The notes beneath the pieces are model-generated. The model ran no database searches. It saw nothing but the letters and a program-made list of their open reading frames with translations, and had not been told where the DNA came from. Below are positions 8,250 through 16,093 of a stretch of 64,000 nucleotides of DNA, piece after piece. The position numbers and the translations under genes are program-made. Source of the DNA: Micavibrio_B sp964633355 (GTDB lineage: Bacteria > Pseudomonadota > Alphaproteobacteria > Micavibrionales > Micavibrionaceae). Location: positions 1 to 64,000 of the forward strand of contig CAZWGO010000004.1 in the NCBI GenBank assembly GCA_964633355.1. The letters run 5' to 3'. Every line of letters starts with the position of its first letter. The first letter of the stretch is position 1.

Positions 8250-8744
8250 TTACTGTGTGACTTTCGGCGTTTCGGATTTATTGACCTGTACGTCGATAGC
8301 TTGGTGATCAGTGAAACCATTGGCTACTTTAGCACCGGTTTTGATCTCGATCTTGCGGGCTGTCGATTCAGGCTCTACCCGTTTCATGTCGATATGGAGC
8401 AAACCATTATCGAGCGAGGCACCGAGAATTTCGATGCCATCCGCCAGAACGAAAGTACGCTGGAACTGGCGCGCCGCAATCCCGCGATGGAGATAGGTCT
8501 TGCTGGTATCGTCTTCCTGACGTCCACGAATAGCCAGCTGGTTCTGCTCAACCTCGATATCGAGATCTTGCATCGTAAAACCAGCCACGGCCAGCGTGAT
8601 ACGAAGCCCCTGCTCGCTGGTCTGCTCGATATTATAAGGGGGGTAACCTTCCTGGGCATGTTTTTTGACGCGGTCTAAAGTCCGTTCAAACTGGTCGAAG
8701 CCGAGAAAAAGGGGGGAATCAAATAGGGATAGTCTTGTCGTCAT
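8250..8744 (-). CDS. Small heat-shock protein, Hsp20/IbpA family
   Basis: ATP-independent chaperone that holds unfolding proteins. The 164-residue protein has a short N-terminal arm with the SPLFLGFDQFER-like motif of class A proteobacterial sHsps, then an alpha-crystallin domain from PYNIEQ (about 37) to about 130, and a C-terminal tail. A GAGGAG ribosome-binding site lies about 9 bases before the ATG and sits inside a predicted ROSE thermometer hairpin. Leads the two-gene operon with the DUF1150 gene. Confidence 0.93.
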   Translation of the reverse strand: MTTRLSLFDSPLFLGFDQFERTLDRVKKHAQEGYPPYNIEQTSEQGLRITLAVAGFTMQDLDIEVEQNQLAIRGRQEDDTSKTYLHRGIAARQFQRTFVLADGIEILGASLDNGLLHIDMKRVEPESTARKIEIKTGAKVANGFTDHQAIDVQVNKSETPKVTQ

Positions 8745-8752
8745 TGTGTCAA

Positions 8753-8808
8753 ACTCCTCATATGAGCAAGTAAGATTTAATCGGCCACCCGCACCATGCA
8801 GCGAGGCC
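8753..8808 (-). promoter_or_regulatory. ROSE-type RNA thermometer in the hsp20 leader
   Basis: On the minus strand the leader has two stem-loops. The distal one (8783-8808) pairs GGCC with GGCC plus CGC with GCG. The proximal one (8753-8771) pairs ACUUGCUC with GAGGAGU, leaving one unpaired G opposite the ribosome-binding site. This UUGCU anti-Shine-Dalgarno with a bulged G is the hallmark of ROSE elements known upstream of alpha- and gammaproteobacterial small heat-shock genes. The fit is by eye, without a folding calculation. Confidence 0.65.
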
Positions 8809-8815
8809 TATTAAT

Positions 8816-8844
8816 AATATAAGATGAGAGAAAAAATTTTCAAG
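8816..8844 (-). promoter_or_regulatory. Promoter of hsp20
   Basis: On the minus strand TTGAAA (8843-8838) is followed by a 16-base spacer and TATATT (8821-8816). Extended by one base the -35 reads CTTGAAA, the same as the sigma-32 consensus, but a sigma-32 -10 is not convincing. Predicted transcription start, near 8809, falls at the edge of the thermometer. Confidence 0.55.
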
Positions 8845-8853
8845 TTATCTCAT

Positions 8854-8925
8854 TGTCATCCTGAGCAAAGCGAAGGATTCTGGCGACGATGGAGAACAAT
8901 ATCCTTCGCTTTGCTCAGGATGACA
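8854..8925. repeat. Long inverted repeat with 25-bp perfect arms
   Basis: The arms 8854-8878 and 8901-8925 are exact reverse complements (core CCTGAGCAAAGCGAAGG), separated by 22 bases. It lies between the hsp20 promoter and the convergent zinc-finger gene terminus region. The CCTGAGCAAAGCGAAGG core resembles a repeat type I recall from several unrelated bacterial genomes. Confidence 0.75.
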
Positions 8926-8943
8926 TCGTTTTAAATCAATAAC

Positions 8944-9138
8944 TTATCTGGAAGGCAGGGAGCGGTTCTTAATAAAAGCGCGGTCGCAATAGCCGCAATC
9001 GACGCGGTCTTTGCCATCGAATGTATAGTAAACCAATGGATGGCCGAGTGACCCGCCACCGTCACAGGAGACCTGATCCGCCTTGTCAGAAATGGCAATT
9101 ATTTCAGGCGCGGGAGAAAGGGCTGGTTTTTCATTCAT
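8944..9138 (-). CDS. CHCC-type zinc-finger protein (NDUFS6-like)
   Basis: A 64-residue protein with the zf-CHCC pattern: Cys25 in VSCDGGGSLGHP, His33, and Cys48/Cys51 in DCGYCDRAF. The same zinc-binding fold occurs in the complex I accessory subunit NDUFS6, and free-standing versions are common in Alphaproteobacteria. Its bacterial role is not established; a complex I or ubiquinone-related role is inference. Confidence 0.85.
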   Translation of the reverse strand: MNEKPALSPAPEIIAISDKADQVSCDGGGSLGHPLVYYTFDGKDRVDCGYCDRAFIKNRSLPSR

Positions 9139-9216
9139 TACGGTAAATCTCGTGAACGTTATATTTACGACTCTTTTTATAAACTGAAAGGGTAATAAGA
9201 CAAGAGGTTATACCTA

Positions 9217-9591
9217 ATGGCATCCTTTATAGACAATCCGGCGATTAAAGGCCGTGAAGACAAATTCCTCAGCCACGACGTGGCCGTTTCGCTCGTCGTC
9301 GCCAGCTGGCGCGAATCCCTGTTTGCCCATGAATGGCTCAAATCTGACGGCAGTTTGAAAAGCCTGTCCGAACTCAATGAATCAAATCGCCAGAAACGAC
9401 TCGATGTCGAAGCTGCCTTTAAAGAAGGCCGCCCCCTCGTCAAACCGGTTTTAGGTCTGGGCATTACAGATTCCGTCGAGATCGGCAGCGGCAAGGATGT
9501 GTTATTGACCCTCGCTTGCCTGGCACAAGATACGGTTAGCGTTCATATCCCGAAATCCCATGCGGAAGATTTTAAGTTGTTTTTGCGGTGA
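9217..9591 (+). CDS. Uncharacterised 124-residue protein
   Basis: Not recognised. Soluble, mixed charge, no signal peptide or membrane segment. The C-terminal half (PVLGLGITDSVEIGSGKDVL then TLACLAQDTVSVHIPKSH) looks like alternating beta strands. A GAGG motif about 11 bases before the ATG and codon use like the neighbours argue that it is real. Next to the zinc-finger gene but on the opposite strand, so no operon partner suggests a role. Confidence 0.7.
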   Translation: MASFIDNPAIKGREDKFLSHDVAVSLVVASWRESLFAHEWLKSDGSLKSLSELNESNRQKRLDVEAAFKEGRPLVKPVLGLGITDSVEIGSGKDVLLTLACLAQDTVSVHIPKSHAEDFKLFLR

Positions 9592-9602
9592 CTAAATCTT
9601 GC

Positions 9603-9718
9603 TCCTCCCTCTTTTAAGGGGGGAGGTCGGGTGGGGGATTGGTCCAGCTCGGATAATATCCGGAAAATAAAGCCCTAAAACTGCAACCCTATTCTCCCCC
9701 CTTAAAAGAGGGGGAGGA
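9603..9718. repeat. Inverted pair of purine/pyrimidine-rich palindromes
   Basis: CTCCCTCTTTTAAGGGGGGAGG on the left (9606-9627 area) is mirrored by CTCCCCCCTTAAAAGAGGGG on the right (9694-9714 area), with about 65 bases between. Same general class as 2655-2745 and 11901-11984. Confidence 0.65.
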
Positions 9719-9765
9719 AGTTTAGGCGCAATGACAATGACAGGCGAATAAAGTATAATAATCCC

Positions 9766-10464
9766 ATGACCCCTTACCCCTCTCAATCCGGCAATGTTCT
9801 ATTCTACATCCTGCTCTGCATCGCGCTTTTCGCGGCATTGGGGTATGCGTTTTCGCGTAATCGAATTGGCAGTGATGGCATTAGTGATCAGAAAGCGCAA
9901 CTCTATGCCTCCGAAATAATAAATTACGGCAATCTTATTCGGGAAACTGTAGTGAAAATGAAATTGAGGGGCTGTAACGACTCTCAATTTAATTTTTACA
10001 ATCCGCTTTATACAAATATAAATAGTAACCCTCTTAATGCTGTAAACAGCACATCCCCTTCAGATGGTTCATGTGATTTATACGGTGCTAACGGAGGTAA
10101 AATTACAACATATATTATTCCAGATGAAGCTCTTGGACCTGGCGATACCGCGCCGGGAAGTTTTAAACCTGGGCATTTTGCGTTTAGAATTGGACAATTT
10201 GCTCTTGTAGGCACAGATGGGCCTGGGGGCACAACTTCTGCTAATGATCTTTTTTTATCTGCAAATTATTTGAGTACAAAAGTTTGTTCAAAGATTGCAT
10301 TAATGATTAACCAAAATTTTAATACTGGCGGTTCAGGAACTAGTGGTGTTTACACGAATGGCTCTTATGCCGCAACATTGATCAGGACAACTGATGGGAA
10401 TGGCGCTAGGGCATTTTGCGGGGGAAGTGCAAATCAATTCAGCTTGGTTATTTTGGCGCGCTAA
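9766..10464 (+). CDS. Uncharacterised membrane-anchored, prepilin-like protein
   Basis: A 232-residue protein with one N-terminal hydrophobic helix (about residues 9-29, NVLFYILLCIALFAALGYAF) preceded by SG, like a pilin-type leader but lacking the glutamate at position 5 of true prepilins. The remainder is Gly/Ser/Asn/Thr-rich, with four cysteines in the exported part that could form two disulfides. Base composition is clearly more AT-rich than the flanking genes from about 9890 to 10440, and rare codons such as ATA and TTA are frequent, hinting at acquisition or relaxed selection. No other pilus gene is present. It overlaps convergent cysS by 4 bp. Confidence 0.65.
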   Translation: MTPYPSQSGNVLFYILLCIALFAALGYAFSRNRIGSDGISDQKAQLYASEIINYGNLIRETVVKMKLRGCNDSQFNFYNPLYTNINSNPLNAVNSTSPSDGSCDLYGANGGKITTYIIPDEALGPGDTAPGSFKPGHFAFRIGQFALVGTDGPGGTTSANDLFLSANYLSTKVCSKIALMINQNFNTGGSGTSGVYTNGSYAATLIRTTDGNGARAFCGGSANQFSLVILAR

Positions 10465-11831
10465 ATCTTGCGCCATTTAGGACCTTGAGATGTATCCTCA
10501 ATCTCAATATTTTTAGCTTTCAGCTCATCGCGAATTTCATCAGCGCGTTTGAAATTTTTTGACTTTTTGGCTTCCGTTCGCTCAATCAATAAATCTTTGA
10601 TCCATTGTGTATCGCCTTCGATTGTGTAGCCTAGCCATGTGTCAGGGTCTTCTTGCAATATGCCCAGCATATTTGCAGCAAAAAGAAACTCTTCAAGATT
10701 TTCAGGTGTGTTGTTTTGGGATAATTTTTTTGCCAGCGCATGCAGTTCGTTGATCGCACCTGCGGTGTTGAGATCATCGAGGAGCATATCCATAAAACTT
10801 GCCGGCACCTTTACAGCTTTACTAATAGGGGCGGCCTCACGCACCAGTTTATAAAATCCATCCAATTGTGCCTTCGTCTGATCCAAAAGCTTCTGGCTCC
10901 AATCCAGCGGCGCGCGGTAATGCGATGACAATAAGGCAAAGCGCATCACTTCACCCTTCACGCCTTTTTCTATCAGGTCATGAACGGTCGTAAAATTACC
11001 CAATGACTTAGACATCTTCTCACCTTCGACGGTGACGAAACCGTTATGCACCCAAGTCTTCGCGAATGATGAAAGATCATGTGATCCGTGCGCACAGCAG
11101 CTTTGCGCGATCTCATTTTCATGATGCGGAAATTTTAAATCGGCGCCGCCGCCATGAATATCGAACGGCAAGCCTAAATGTTTTTCCGCCATCGCTGAAC
11201 ATTCGATATGCCAGCCCGGACGACCATATCCCCACGGACTATCCCATCCCGGCTGATCACCGGTCGATGGTTTCCACAAAACAAAATCCGCCGCATCTTT
11301 TTTGTATGGCGCGATATCGACGCGTGCGCCTGCGATCTGGTCGTCACGGCTTCTGCCCGATAGACCGCCATACTCATGGAAGGACGGAACGTTGAAAAGC
11401 ACATGACCGCCTGCGGCATAAGCATGACCTTGCGCGATAATCTGTTCGATCTGGATGATCATTTCAGGGATATGTTCGGTCGCGCGCGGCTGGATATCCG
11501 GTTTGGCTACACCGAGGGCAGCCAGATCTTCGTTATAGATCCGCTCGAATTTGCGGGTGAGAATTTCAATAGCTTCACCGTTTTGCGCACTCGCCGCGAT
11601 AATTTTATCGTCGATATCCGTGATGTTCGAGGCGTAGGTAACTTTTGGATAGAGGTGACGCAAGACCCGGACGAGCTGGTCAAAGATAACCGCCATCCGC
11701 GCATTGCCAATATGTGCGTAGTCATAAACGGTCGGTCCACAGGCATAGAGCCGGACATGGTCATCCTTTAAAGGTTTAAATTCTTCTTTTTCGCGGGTGA
11801 GCGAATTGTATAATTTTAAAGTTGGCTTCAT
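10461..11831 (-). CDS. cysS: Cysteinyl-tRNA synthetase
   Basis: Charges tRNA-Cys. Class I synthetase with the HIGH-type motif (YDYAHIGNAR), the zinc site near Cys in LYACGPTVYDY and in HIECSAMAEKHLG, and the KMSKS loop (EKMSKSLGNF). The frame is open upstream to a further start at 11852, but the family begins at MKPTLKLYNS, so the ATG at 11831 is chosen, giving 456 residues, a normal length. Confidence 0.97.
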   Translation of the reverse strand: MKPTLKLYNSLTREKEEFKPLKDDHVRLYACGPTVYDYAHIGNARMAVIFDQLVRVLRHLYPKVTYASNITDIDDKIIAASAQNGEAIEILTRKFERIYNEDLAALGVAKPDIQPRATEHIPEMIIQIEQIIAQGHAYAAGGHVLFNVPSFHEYGGLSGRSRDDQIAGARVDIAPYKKDAADFVLWKPSTGDQPGWDSPWGYGRPGWHIECSAMAEKHLGLPFDIHGGGADLKFPHHENEIAQSCCAHGSHDLSSFAKTWVHNGFVTVEGEKMSKSLGNFTTVHDLIEKGVKGEVMRFALLSSHYRAPLDWSQKLLDQTKAQLDGFYKLVREAAPISKAVKVPASFMDMLLDDLNTAGAINELHALAKKLSQNNTPENLEEFLFAANMLGILQEDPDTWLGYTIEGDTQWIKDLLIERTEAKKSKNFKRADEIRDELKAKNIEIEDTSQGPKWRKI

Positions 11832-11900
11832 GCCACAAGTTAAAATTAACACGCTATCAAGTCTAGCATAAATAAAAACATGGTGCTAATTTCTCTTTAC

Positions 11901-11984
11901 TCCCTCTCCCTCCGGGAGAGGGTCGGGGTGAGGGACAATATTGAAATAACCCCTCACCTAAATCCTCTCCCGAGGGGAGAGGAC
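11901..11984. repeat. Inverted pair of CTCTCCC/GGGAGAG palindromes
   Basis: The left palindrome (about 11901-11922, CCCTCTCCCTCCGGGAGAGG) and the right one (about 11963-11983) flank a spacer that itself contains inverted GGGGTGAGGG / CCCCTCACC blocks. It occupies the gap between the divergent cysS and pyrC genes, just before the pyrC start. Confidence 0.65.
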
Positions 11985-12001
11985 TTCAGAAGAAAAATTA
12001 T

Positions 12002-13324
12002 ATGCTTTATGACCTTATCCTAAAAAACGGCACTGCCGTTCTGCCCGGCCAGACAGTCCAAACCGATATAGGCGTCAAAGACGGCAAGATTGTCGCTTTC
12101 GGATCATTCGCCGATGCGGGTCAAATTATCGATTGCACGGGACTTCATATCCTGCCCGGCGTGATCGACACGCAAGTCCATTTCCGCGAACCCGGGATGG
12201 AGCAGAAAGAAACGCTTGAAACCGGCATGATGGCCGCCGCCGCCGGTGGCGTAACCGCCATTTTTGAAATGCCGAATACGTCGCCATTGACGACAACACC
12301 TGAAGCCCTGAACGATAAACTCGCGCGTGCCGCTAAAGGTGCATGGTGCGATTACGCCTTTTATTTCGGCGGCACAGCGCAGAACGCGCCTATGTTGCCG
12401 GAATGGGAAAACCTCCCCGGCGTTTGCGGCATTAAAATATTTATGGGATCAAGCACGGGCGATCTTCTGGTCATCAGTGACGACGAAGTCGAAGCCGTGA
12501 TTAAAAACGGCAAACGCGTCTTGGCCGTTCACGCCGAAGACGAAATGATGATGCGCGAGAACAAGGTCAAAATTTTAGGCGATTCCCACGACGTCGCCAT
12601 GCATCACAAATGGCGCTCGCCCGAAGGCTGCCTTACGGCAACGCAAAGACTGGTGCGCCTCGCCCGCAAACATGGCCGCCGGATTCATGTGCTTCATATC
12701 TCGACAAAAGAGGAAATGGAATTCTTGGCCCTGCATAAAGATATCGCCAGCGTCGAAGTTCTGCCCAACCACCTGACGCTGAATGCGCCGGATTGTTACA
12801 ATACGCTCGGCACGCATGCCCAGCAAAACCCGCCGATTCGCGAAAAACATCATCAGGATGCGCTGTGGCAAGGTATTGCCGATGGCACAGTCGATATTTT
12901 AGGCTCCGACCACGCGCCGCATACCCTGTCCGAGAAAGCGGAGGAATATCCGAAATCGCCAAGCGGCACGCCCGGTGTACAAACACTGGTGCCGATTATG
13001 CTCGATCATATCAATGCAGGCCGATTATCACTCGAACGCTTCGTCGATATGACCGCCTATGGTCCCCAGCGCATTCACGGCATCGCGAATAAAGGCCGTA
13101 TCGCGCATGGCTATGATGCGGATTTCACTATCGTCGATCTAAAGAAAAAGATGACGATTACAAACGACCAGCAAAAATCGAAAGCAGGCTGGACGCCATT
13201 CGATGGAAAAGAAGTCACCGGCTGGCCGGTGATGACGATCATTCGCGGCAAGGTCGTTATGCAAGATGGTGAATTGATCGGTGCACCGATGGGCGAGACC
13301 GTCAAATTTCGGGAAACCCTATGA
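12002..13324 (+). CDS. pyrC: Dihydroorotase (class I), QxH metal-site variant
   Basis: Amidohydrolase that cyclises carbamoyl-aspartate in pyrimidine synthesis. The 440-residue length, REPG motif, bridging-lysine candidate Lys145 (GIKIFMGSSTG), metal-ligand candidates His177 (VHAED) and His232 (LHIST), and Asp303 in GSDHAPHT all fit class I dihydroorotases. The expected HxH is DTQVH here, so the first ligand His is Gln58; I recall a similar QVHFREPG form in other dihydroorotase homologues. A neighbouring PHH is PNH. It may be an active variant or a non-catalytic partner; no aspartate transcarbamoylase gene is adjacent. hisI overlaps by 4 bp. Confidence 0.82.
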   Translation: MLYDLILKNGTAVLPGQTVQTDIGVKDGKIVAFGSFADAGQIIDCTGLHILPGVIDTQVHFREPGMEQKETLETGMMAAAAGGVTAIFEMPNTSPLTTTPEALNDKLARAAKGAWCDYAFYFGGTAQNAPMLPEWENLPGVCGIKIFMGSSTGDLLVISDDEVEAVIKNGKRVLAVHAEDEMMMRENKVKILGDSHDVAMHHKWRSPEGCLTATQRLVRLARKHGRRIHVLHISTKEEMEFLALHKDIASVEVLPNHLTLNAPDCYNTLGTHAQQNPPIREKHHQDALWQGIADGTVDILGSDHAPHTLSEKAEEYPKSPSGTPGVQTLVPIMLDHINAGRLSLERFVDMTAYGPQRIHGIANKGRIAHGYDADFTIVDLKKKMTITNDQQKSKAGWTPFDGKEVTGWPVMTIIRGKVVMQDGELIGAPMGETVKFRETL

Positions 13325-13698
13325 AACAAGAAACGAGTATCGACGAGACATTATCCTTCGAGCCGAAATTCGATGACAAAGGTTTGATCGCTGCGATCGC
13401 GCAGGATTATCAAACGAATGAAATTTTGATGCTCGCCTATATGAACAAGGAAGCGTTGGAATTGACGATCTCTTCCGGCGAAGCTGTCTATTGGTCGCGC
13501 TCGCGAAACAAGCTTTGGAAAAAAGGCGAAACCTCCGGTCATAGTCAGAAAATTCATGAAATCCTGATTGATTGCGATCAGGATGCCTTAATTCTTAGAG
13601 TCGAACAAATCGGCGATAAAGCCTGTCATACCGGAAGACGTAGCTGTTTTTACCGTCGCCTCGAAACAGATAAAAATTGTCTAAAATTTTATCAATAA
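13321..13698 (+). CDS. hisI: Phosphoribosyl-AMP cyclohydrolase
   Basis: Third step of histidine synthesis. The 125-residue single-domain form shows the family motifs EILMLAYMNKEAL, AVYWSRSRNKLWKKGETSGH, the aspartate cluster DCDQDA and the zinc/active-site cysteines in ACHTGRRSCFYR. Start overlaps the pyrC stop (ATGA), so the two are translationally coupled. The separate hisE function is not here. Confidence 0.95.
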   Translation: MKQETSIDETLSFEPKFDDKGLIAAIAQDYQTNEILMLAYMNKEALELTISSGEAVYWSRSRNKLWKKGETSGHSQKIHEILIDCDQDALILRVEQIGDKACHTGRRSCFYRRLETDKNCLKFYQ

Positions 13699-13860
13699 TA
13701 TGGCAATGAAATTACGTCTAACTTATTGAAAATTTTATCAAATTTTTATTTAAGCTTTATACGATTTATTAATATTAGAAGTTTAATCTGGAATGGTGAG
13801 TTAAAGGAACGTACGCATTTCTTTGTGTTTGTTTTTTCATAAACCAAGAACCGGATTAAT

Positions 13861-16044
13861 ATGTCAGCTCTGGAAATGACTTTGGAAACTGAAGATACAT
13901 CTGTGGCGGCCCCGCAAGTCGCTGCTGAGGTAAGGCCGAAGACGTCGAAACTTTTTCAACGGTCTACCGCGATCTGGAAAAGCCGCATCAGCTGGCGTAT
14001 CGCCATGGCCGTGTTCCTGACCATCATGTGTATCCAGGCAACAATTCTTGCCTTGACGCTGAATGGCTATGAAAAAACTCAATTTGCCGAATTAAAGCGC
14101 AACGCCAGAACTGCTTTATCCATGATTGCCGCTGATGGCACACAGCAAGATTACCTTGCCTCTCCTTTCACAATCGAACAGGAAAATAAGCTTTTAACCA
14201 GATCCATCATCAATGGATTTTCGGTTTATTCACGCGATTACAACTTATTGCGCACTGCAGGTCAGGCGGTTATTACGCAAATCAGGAATGAGAACGATCT
14301 GACCCAAACATATTTAAGCCAGAACGGGAATTCGTATGAAGCTATTCTCGGTCCAACAGATCTCGATATTCCTTATTATGTTGTCGTAAAGCTTGATTCG
14401 CGCGCCGCTTCAGATGAAGTCGCTTATTATGTCGAACAAAGCATCAAGATCATGCTGCTGTTATCGGGATTCGTGACTGCCGTTCTCATGATTGCCCTTG
14501 GAAAATGGCTTTTGGAACCGATTTTCTTTTTACGCGGCGACCTCGAAGAAGCATCCAAAAATCCTGAATCTCCTCGCCTGATAAAATCTCTTTACGATCC
14601 AAGGGATGAGATCGGCGGCGCCATTTCAATCGCGCAGGATTTGATAAAACAAAATGCCAAGAATATGCGTGCGATCAAAAACGCCGCGCAAAGCCAAATT
14701 CACAAGCTTGCTTATTACGATACGCTGACCAATCTTCCAAACCGGACCCTCTTTGTTCAAAAATTATCCGACTATGTGAAAACGCCAAGCGATGATGTAA
14801 GTGAGAAAGCAAAGCGGGTGGCTGTCATTACGCTTGATCTCGATCACTTCAAAGATATCAATGATTCAATGGGTCATAATGTTGGCGATTCAATTTTGCG
14901 GGCGGTCGGCAAACGTCTGCAAACCGATCTTCCTGAAAGCGCTATTGTTGCCAGAACGGGCGAGGATGAATTCTCGATCATGTATCCGTTGCTTGATGAA
15001 AACGAAACCCAGCGCGAGTTTGGCTTGATGGTCCAGACGATTATTCGCTCCGAACCGTTTAAAATATTCAACGAAAGTTTTCAGATCCGCTCTTCCATAG
15101 GCATCTCTGTATTCCCGGACGATGCCGTCGAGCCGGACCAAGTCTTGAAAAATGCCGATATTGCGCTCAACCGCGCCAAGGAAGATGGACGCGACTGTAT
15201 TCGCGAATATCTGGAAGACTTTGACAAAGCTGTCCAGGCACGTTTCTTAATGCTGCGTGACCTTCGTGATGCGCTGGAAAAAAATCAGTTGTCGCTTCAC
15301 TATCAACCACAACTTGATTTAAAGACCGGAAAAATTATCGGCGCGGAAGCGTTGCTGCGCTGGTTTAAGCCCGATGATAGTAAAGACGGCGGACGTTTTA
15401 TTTCCCCTGTTGAGTTTATTCCGGTTGCCGAACAATCTGGCCTTATCGTGCCGATCGGCGAATGGGTCTTGCGCCATGCGTGTGAAACGGCCAAAAAATG
15501 GCAAAACGCAGGTCATGAGATTCGTATCGCCGTCAACGTATCGGGCGTTCAATTCCAGCAGAGCGACCTTGTCGGCCTTACAAAAACAGTCCTTGAAGAG
15601 ACAGGCGTCAATCCGCACCTTCTCGAGCTCGAAGTTACCGAAAGCGCCTTTATGGATGATATCCAGCATACAGTTCAAACGTTGAAAGAGCTTCACGCGC
15701 TTGGTGTTGAACTAGCCATTGACGATTTCGGAACGGGTTATTCTTCCCTGTCTTATCTGCGCCAATTCCCAATCGACCGTCTGAAGATTGACCAGTCCTT
15801 TATTCGGAATGCGCTGACCAATAATGATGACCGCGCCATTGCCCGTACTATTATCGGTCTTGGCCGCTCCCTGAATTTAAAAGTTATCGCCGAAGGCGTG
15901 GAAACAGGCGAACATGAAGAATTTCTTCTGGCGGAAGGCTGCGACGAAGTGCAGGGATACCGCTACAGCAGGCCTGTCCCAGCGGACAAGTTCAATGAAT
16001 TCGTATTGAATTACAGCGGCAGCCTCGATTTCTTTAGCAAATAA
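13861..16044 (+). CDS. Membrane GGDEF/EAL protein, probable c-di-GMP phosphodiesterase
   Basis: 727 residues: cytoplasmic tail, TM1 (about 45-68), a periplasmic sensor-like loop (about 70-197), TM2 (about 198-222), a linker, a GGDEF domain (about 280-445) and an EAL domain (about 460-715). The cyclase signature is GEDEF (near residue 366), so cyclase activity is doubtful. The EAL domain looks intact: EALLRW, NVSGVQFQ, EVTESAF, DDFGTGYSSLSYL, LKIDQSFI, AEGVET. Likely a c-di-GMP hydrolase with a regulatory GGDEF domain. A GGAAC near 13806 with a weak GTT downstream may be an EcfG-like promoter. Confidence 0.9.
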   Translation: MSALEMTLETEDTSVAAPQVAAEVRPKTSKLFQRSTAIWKSRISWRIAMAVFLTIMCIQATILALTLNGYEKTQFAELKRNARTALSMIAADGTQQDYLASPFTIEQENKLLTRSIINGFSVYSRDYNLLRTAGQAVITQIRNENDLTQTYLSQNGNSYEAILGPTDLDIPYYVVVKLDSRAASDEVAYYVEQSIKIMLLLSGFVTAVLMIALGKWLLEPIFFLRGDLEEASKNPESPRLIKSLYDPRDEIGGAISIAQDLIKQNAKNMRAIKNAAQSQIHKLAYYDTLTNLPNRTLFVQKLSDYVKTPSDDVSEKAKRVAVITLDLDHFKDINDSMGHNVGDSILRAVGKRLQTDLPESAIVARTGEDEFSIMYPLLDENETQREFGLMVQTIIRSEPFKIFNESFQIRSSIGISVFPDDAVEPDQVLKNADIALNRAKEDGRDCIREYLEDFDKAVQARFLMLRDLRDALEKNQLSLHYQPQLDLKTGKIIGAEALLRWFKPDDSKDGGRFISPVEFIPVAEQSGLIVPIGEWVLRHACETAKKWQNAGHEIRIAVNVSGVQFQQSDLVGLTKTVLEETGVNPHLLELEVTESAFMDDIQHTVQTLKELHALGVELAIDDFGTGYSSLSYLRQFPIDRLKIDQSFIRNALTNNDDRAIARTIIGLGRSLNLKVIAEGVETGEHEEFLLAEGCDEVQGYRYSRPVPADKFNEFVLNYSGSLDFFSK

Positions 16045-16093
16045 TCCTCTCTTCCCTGTTTCCTCTCTGAACAGTCTGGTTTATAAAATCAGC

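Noticed and set aside
13861..16044. LapD-like receptor role for the GGDEF/EAL protein
   Set aside because: LapD has a degenerate EAL domain; here the EAL catalytic motifs are intact, and no LapG gene is adjacent.
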